Shown here one piece after another: positions 5,137 through 8,224 of a stretch of 8,224 nucleotides of DNA. The DNA lies in the NCBI GenBank assembly GCA_003695455.1, contig RFJF01000206.1, forward strand, positions 1 to 8,224, in the 5' to 3' direction. A program made the position numbers and the translations under genes. Position 1 is the stretch's first letter; each line of letters begins with the position of its first letter. Origin of the DNA: Chloroflexota bacterium (GTDB lineage Bacteria; Chloroflexota; Anaerolineae; 4572-78; J111). The notes beneath the pieces were generated by a model. That model was given only the letters and a program-made list of their open reading frames with translations. It ran no database searches and was not told the origin of the DNA.

Positions 5137-7155
5137 TTAGTTCGATTGGAGTTGGTTACGAGGGTGGAAAACCGGTACGGCCAGCGAGAACGTTGAGCCA
5201 ACGCCAACCTCGCTGACAACGCTAATCCGGCCGCGCATACGTTCCATAATTTGCAGGCAGGCCGGCAGGCCCAACCCTGTACCCCCTTTTTTTGATTTGC
5301 TGGTGTGGAAGGTCAGCCAGATTTTGGTGAGTTCATCCTCCGGGATACCGCTGCCGTTGTCGGCAATGTCAACGGTCACAAACTCTTTGTCGGCTTGCCG
5401 GATGGCAATAAAAATATGCGGGTTGGGTTGGTCGTCCATGGCTTCCATGGCGTTTTTAACCAAATTCAGAATGACTCGCCCCAGTTGCAGGGGGTCTACG
5501 TACACCGGTGGAATGTTGCCGTCAATGCTGTATGCCACAACGCCGTCGGGCAGAGCAAATCCCTTTACGGTTTCTTTGACAATCCTTACCACATCTGCCT
5601 GTTCCCGTTTTTGCTGCCGGGCCGGGCCAATCAAATCTTCTTTAATGTGCAAAATGGTGTTGGCGCTGTGCTCAATAATGTTCAAATCTTCCAGCACCGA
5701 TTCTACACTCAACAGCCGTTGCAATTTTGGCAATGGTTTTTTTCGCAGCGCTTCCACTTGCGACGGAATTTCCGGCATTTGTTCTGCCAGCGTTTGGCTG
5801 CACGCAATAATCAGTTGGGCCAGTGTATCAGCCCGGATTGATTCATCGGCCTGGGCCAGCAGTTGGCCGGCGGCAAACACAAGCCGGCTGAAATCCTGCC
5901 GGATGCGGTCCGCGCAGCCGGGAACAGGCGCAGCCTTGTTGCCCACCCAGTGAATTGTTTCGCTGGTGGCGGTGGCAATGGTTTCAAAGGTTTTGGCCCG
6001 CACCAGTTCCTGGTTGGCGGCTTCCAGTTCTTGCAGGGCGTGGGCGTTGTTAATGGCAACTGCCAGTTGGTCGGCCATCATTTGCAGGGTAGAGATGTCG
6101 TCCTCGGAAAAGGCGTTGGGTTCGGCGCTTTGCACGGTGAGCGCGCCGATGCACCGGTCTCCGGCCAACAGCGGCAGGGCCATCTCCGAGCGGGTGTCGG
6201 GCAGGAACGGGTTGTTGAACCAGACCGCCTCTTTGCCCACATCCAGCGCAATACGGGCCTCCTGATTTTTGGTGGCTGCCCCCACCATCGAGTTGCCGCC
6301 GACCCGCAATTTGTGTTGCTGCTGTACCATGGTGCGGCCGGCCTCGCCGCGCCCGGCTTTGAGCACGGCCCACTCCTGGCCGTCATCCAGCGTTTCAATC
6401 AAAAAGATGCCGGCGTAGTAAAAGCCGTACTCTTCGCAGATGATGTGAACCGTGCTGGCCAGCAGAACATCCAAATCCAGAATCGAGGTGATGTTGCGGC
6501 TGACTTCGGCGCCGGCTTGCAGCAGGGTGGCCCGCCGTGCTGCTTTGCGAAACAGTTCGGTGTTTTGCTGGTGCAGCCGGGCGTTGTTGATGGCTACCGC
6601 CAACTGGTCGGCCATCGCCTGCAGCGAGGAGATGTCCTCATCGGTAAAGGCGGCCTCTTCTACGCTTTGCACGGTCAGCGCGCCCATCACCGTGTTGCCC
6701 ACGGCCAGCGGCAGGGCCATCTCCGAGCGGGTGTCGGGCAGGAACGGGTTGTTGAACCAGACTGCCTCTTTGCCCACATCCAGCGCAATGCGGGCCTCGT
6801 TGAGCGCGGTGCAGGCCCCCACCATTGAGCGCCCGCCAACTTCAAGTTTGTGGTTGTGTTCAATCATCAACCGCCCGGCTTTGCCCCGCCCCGCCTTGAG
6901 TACGGCCCATTGTTTGCCGTCGGGCAGGGTTTCGATGAGGAAAATCCCGGCGTAATAAAAGCCGTAGGCATCGCAAATAATATCAACGGTGCGGGCCAGC
7001 AGGGTTTCCGGCTCTAAAATTGAGGAGATGGTGCGGCTCACCTCGGCGGCGGCTTTGAGCAGCCGGGCGCGCCGGGTGAGGCCGCTCAGCGACTGGTCAA
7101 TCGGTATTTTGGTTGGCGTTGGGTCTGGCGCATCGGATGTTTGGTCTGATTCCAT
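5137..7155 (-). CDS. Tandem-GAF sensor histidine kinase
   Basis: The start is placed at ATG 7155 (672 residues). The frame can be extended to a TTG at 7242, but a strong promoter overlaps that position and no other usual start lies between. Domains in order: a short polar N-terminus; GAF1 (about 30-195); a connecting helix; GAF2 (about 208-373); a signalling helix; a dimerisation helix with likely phosphoacceptor H402 in TIHWVGNKAAPV; a long helical linker; and a HATPase with N564/N568, DNGSGIP 599-605, WLTFHTSK 613-620 and GTGLGLP 625-631. It ends shortly after the ATPase, without the receiver carried by its downstream paralogue. It has no membrane segments. GAF domains bind small ligands or mediate dimerisation, and the ligand cannot be told here. 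GAF1 has Cys in GACTALNEAR, where GAF2 has GAATKNQEAR. It is the first gene of a three-gene operon. The only GGAGG is 19 nt upstream of the ATG, too far for a standard site. Confidence 0.93.
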   Translation of the reverse strand: MESDQTSDAPDPTPTKIPIDQSLSGLTRRARLLKAAAEVSRTISSILEPETLLARTVDIICDAYGFYYAGIFLIETLPDGKQWAVLKAGRGKAGRLMIEHNHKLEVGGRSMVGACTALNEARIALDVGKEAVWFNNPFLPDTRSEMALPLAVGNTVMGALTVQSVEEAAFTDEDISSLQAMADQLAVAINNARLHQQNTELFRKAARRATLLQAGAEVSRNITSILDLDVLLASTVHIICEEYGFYYAGIFLIETLDDGQEWAVLKAGRGEAGRTMVQQQHKLRVGGNSMVGAATKNQEARIALDVGKEAVWFNNPFLPDTRSEMALPLLAGDRCIGALTVQSAEPNAFSEDDISTLQMMADQLAVAINNAHALQELEAANQELVRAKTFETIATATSETIHWVGNKAAPVPGCADRIRQDFSRLVFAAGQLLAQADESIRADTLAQLIIACSQTLAEQMPEIPSQVEALRKKPLPKLQRLLSVESVLEDLNIIEHSANTILHIKEDLIGPARQQKREQADVVRIVKETVKGFALPDGVVAYSIDGNIPPVYVDPLQLGRVILNLVKNAMEAMDDQPNPHIFIAIRQADKEFVTVDIADNGSGIPEDELTKIWLTFHTSKSKKGGTGLGLPACLQIMERMRGRISVVSEVGVGSTFSLAVPVFHPRNQLQSN
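6170..6261 (-). repeat. Copy in GAF2 of a 92-nt near-identical segment
   Basis: This stretch matches 6707-6798 at 90 of 92 positions, offset by 537 nt (179 codons). It encodes the conserved GAF core from EARIALDVGKEAVW through TRSEMALPL. Sequence on either side diverges much more, so the identity is local. Confidence 0.9.
6707..6798 (-). repeat. Copy in GAF1 of the 92-nt near-identical segment
   Basis: Partner of 6170-6261, with two base differences. Near-identity this strong, including third codon positions, suggests recent gene conversion or recent duplication rather than protein-level selection alone. The hybrid kinase gene carries a more diverged version around 4655-4745. Confidence 0.9.
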
Positions 7156-7231
7156 AACGTGCGTATGTACCCATCCTCCGGGGGACTGACGGGGCAGTGA
7201 ACATCGTTGTCCCGCAACAAATTGCCTGCTG

Positions 7232-7260
7232 ATTATACTCAAGAATCAATTTGGGGGCAA
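7232..7260 (-). promoter_or_regulatory. Predicted sigma70 promoter of the kinase-kinase-regulator operon
   Basis: On the minus strand, TTGCCC (complement of 7255-7260) is followed after exactly 17 nt by a perfect TATAAT (complement of 7232-7237). Transcription would start near 7225, inside the frame extension to TTG 7242, which excludes that codon as the start. The leader to ATG 7155 is about 70 nt. Confidence 0.65.
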
Positions 7261-7272
7261 TCATTTGCGCCG

Positions 7273-7305
7273 CCGGCGTTGGCCGGGCGTGGCCCCGGCG
7301 TTGGC
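7273..7305. repeat. 11-nt direct repeat CCGGCGTTGGC upstream of the operon promoter
   Basis: Identical copies at 7273-7283 and 7295-7305 start 22 nt apart (two helical turns) in a GC-rich patch, just upstream of the kinase promoter and between the two divergent promoters. The same-face spacing is compatible with a regulator binding site, but this is unproven. Confidence 0.45.
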
Positions 7306-7337
7306 TGCCCAACTCCCGATTGCGGCGTGAATCGTCT

Positions 7338-7366
7338 GTGATTTACGGATAAATTTGTGATACAAT
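7338..7366 (+). promoter_or_regulatory. Predicted promoter of the penicillin-binding protein gene
   Basis: TACAAT (7361-7366, 5/6) preceded by TGA forms an extended -10. A weak -35, GTGATT (7338-7343, 3/6), lies 17 nt upstream. The predicted start is near 7373, leaving a leader of about 130 nt, made mostly of the micro-repeats, before the start chosen here. Confidence 0.45.
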
Positions 7367-7376
7367 AATGCCAATG

Positions 7377-7503
7377 AACAATGAGCAATTAGCAATTTCC
7401 AATAAACAATGAGCAAACTCAATTGATTTACGATTTTGGATTTACGATTTGCGATTGAACTTTAACTCACCCAACTCCACAAACTCAATAAACTCCACAA
7501 ACT
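7377..7503. repeat. AT-rich micro-repeat tract upstream of the penicillin-binding protein gene
   Basis: Three different 12-nt direct repeats follow one another: AACAATGAGCAA (7377-7388 and 7405-7416), GATTTACGATTT (7425-7436 and 7439-7450) and ACTCCACAAACT (7475-7486 and 7492-7503). Shorter echoes such as GCAATTAGCAATT lie between. This looks like expanded simple sequence, not coding DNA, and it ends where the first transmembrane segment of the gene begins. Confidence 0.75.
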
Positions 7504-8224
7504 TGATTCTGCTTGCGATTATTTTGCTGGCGTGTGCCGGGCTGGGGATGTTTTTTGCGCGCCGCCTGCTGGTAGACTTGCCGCACCCCGATTTGCTGTA
7601 CCGGTACGCGGCGGCTCCATCCACCAAAATTTTTGACCGCCACGGCACCCTGCTCTACGAAATCACGGGCCCGCACCAGGGATTGCACACCCCCCTGCCG
7701 CTGGCGGACATCCCGCAAAGCTGCATTGATGCTACCATCGCCACCGAGGACGCCAGCTTTTACCGCAACCCCGGCGTAGATGTGTGGGCCATTGCGCGGG
7801 CGCTGGTCATCAACCTGCGCGGCGGGCAAGTGCTCAGCGGCGGCAGTACCATCACCCAGCAGTTGGCCCGCAACCTGCTGCTCTCGCCGCAGGAGCGCCA
7901 CCAGATTACGCTGACCCGCAAACTCCGCGAAGCGATTCTGGCCTGGCGGCTGGCCCGCACCTACGCCAAAGATGAAATCCTTACCCTCTACCTTAACGAA
8001 ACCTACTACGGCAACCTGGCCTACGGGCTTGAGGCTGCCAGCCGCACCTATTTTGGCAAGCACGCCGCCGAGCTGGATGTGGCCGAGTGCGCCCTGCTGG
8101 CCGGCCTGCCGCAAAGCCCGGCCAACTACAACCCGCTCGAAAATCCGCAGGCGGCCCGCGCCCGGCAGCAGGTGGTACTCAATTTGATGGAGAAGCAGGG
8201 CGTCATCTCCGCCGACGAAGCCGC
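7503..8224 (+). CDS. Class A penicillin-binding protein, N-terminal glycosyltransferase (GT51) part, 3'-truncated
   Basis: The frame is open from 7413 to the window end. About 240 residues are visible from the start used here. Residues 2-18 form a single transmembrane anchor. GT51 motifs follow in order: TEDASFYRNPGVD with the catalytic Glu at 82, GGSTITQQLARN at 113-124, RKLREAILAWRLA, YLNETYYG at 163-170 and LLAGLPQSPANYNP from 198. This is peptidoglycan glycosyltransferase, which polymerises lipid II outside the membrane. The transpeptidase domain expected in class A enzymes lies beyond the edge, so a monofunctional enzyme is not excluded. In the first motif the usual His (EDxxFxxHxG) is Asn. 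The start is uncertain. The first ATG (7548) would cut off the anchor, TTG 7503 keeps it, and TTG 7449 or 7455 would add an Asn/Ser-rich stretch from the repeat tract. No clear ribosome binding site precedes any of them. The gene is divergent from the kinase operon. Confidence 0.9.
   Translation, partial: MILLAIILLACAGLGMFFARRLLVDLPHPDLLYRYAAAPSTKIFDRHGTLLYEITGPHQGLHTPLPLADIPQSCIDATIATEDASFYRNPGVDVWAIARALVINLRGGQVLSGGSTITQQLARNLLLSPQERHQITLTRKLREAILAWRLARTYAKDEILTLYLNETYYGNLAYGLEAASRTYFGKHAAELDVAECALLAGLPQSPANYNPLENPQAARARQQVVLNLMEKQGVISADEA

Noticed and set aside
5130..5149. Possible hairpin CCAATC/GATTGG at the end of the tandem-GAF kinase
   Set aside because: The stem is only 6 bp, overlaps the stop codon and has no T-run, so it cannot be called a terminator. 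The 78-nt gap is better read as intra-operon.
5863..6828. 321-codon plus-strand frame opposite the tandem-GAF kinase
   Set aside because: It mirrors the duplicated GAF domains (repeated AGVGQERVVEPD-like segments on the opposite strand) and has no domain or ribosome binding site. The kinase strand has complete catalytic motifs.
7097..7312. 71-codon minus-strand frame spanning the kinase promoter
   Set aside because: It crosses the predicted promoter and a GC-rich repeat and has no recognisable features. Only its last 25 codons, after an internal ATG, are of possible interest as an overlapping leader frame.
7485..8114. 209-codon minus-strand frame opposite the penicillin-binding protein gene
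   Set aside because: The plus strand carries all GT51 motifs in order; the antisense frame is a shadow with low-complexity Gly/Val/Ala composition.
1..8224. CRISPR array, tRNA/rRNA genes, insertion sequences or phage genes
   Set aside because: No regularly spaced 24-40-nt repeats, no cloverleaf or rRNA core sequences, and no transposase or integrase motifs were seen on either strand.

Overview
The window looks like a chromosomal segment of a moderately GC-rich, AT-interrupted bacterial genome, most probably a member of the Chloroflexota (Anaerolineae-like). This rests on recognising family styles from memory: the GAF type with a conserved NP-LP-TRSEMALPL core, the small CxxC protein with its FNGEFISAEEF-like tail, and TolB-like propeller ends. 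No database search was possible, so the taxonomic statement is inference.

Layout. Positions 1-263 hold the 3' end of a TolB/PD40 beta-propeller gene (+). A well-formed sigma70-type promoter (295-323) precedes a 332-residue pentapeptide-repeat protein (371-1369, +) made of 51 uninterrupted, in-register pentapeptides. A bidirectional terminator (1396-1430) separates it from a convergent gene (1443-1766, -) for a small secreted protein with a clear signal peptide, 19 tyrosines, a run of six cysteines and no acidic residue in the mature part. Its upstream region holds an interrupted 70-nt dyad that lies in the 5' leader if the distal promoter is used. From 2042 to 2336 the sequence is AT-rich, with one doubtful 57-codon reading frame. 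A promoter overlapping a small palindrome (2337-2368) drives a 100-residue CxxC protein (2443-2745, +), which ends at a second bidirectional terminator (2761-2795).

The centre of the window (2814-7155, minus strand) is a three-gene signalling operon. Transcription order is a tandem-GAF histidine kinase, a paralogous single-GAF hybrid kinase with a degenerate C-terminal receiver, and a stand-alone receiver-domain response regulator. Both kinases share an unusual phosphoacceptor box (IHWxGNKAxP) and a long helical linker before the ATPase domain. A TTGCCC-17-TATAAT promoter (7232-7260) lies upstream and argues for a kinase start at 7155 rather than at the more upstream TTG. The apparent logic is two related sensors feeding one or two receivers, with no DNA-binding output encoded here, so the output partner must be elsewhere.

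Divergently, after about 350 nt holding two promoters, a GC-rich direct repeat and AT-rich micro-repeats, a class A penicillin-binding protein gene (GT51 glycosyltransferase part visible) begins near 7503 without a convincing ATG and runs off the right end. I find no RNA genes, CRISPR array or insertion sequence. The most unusual items are the Tyr/Cys-rich secreted protein with its structured upstream region, and the paired kinases with their atypical H-box.
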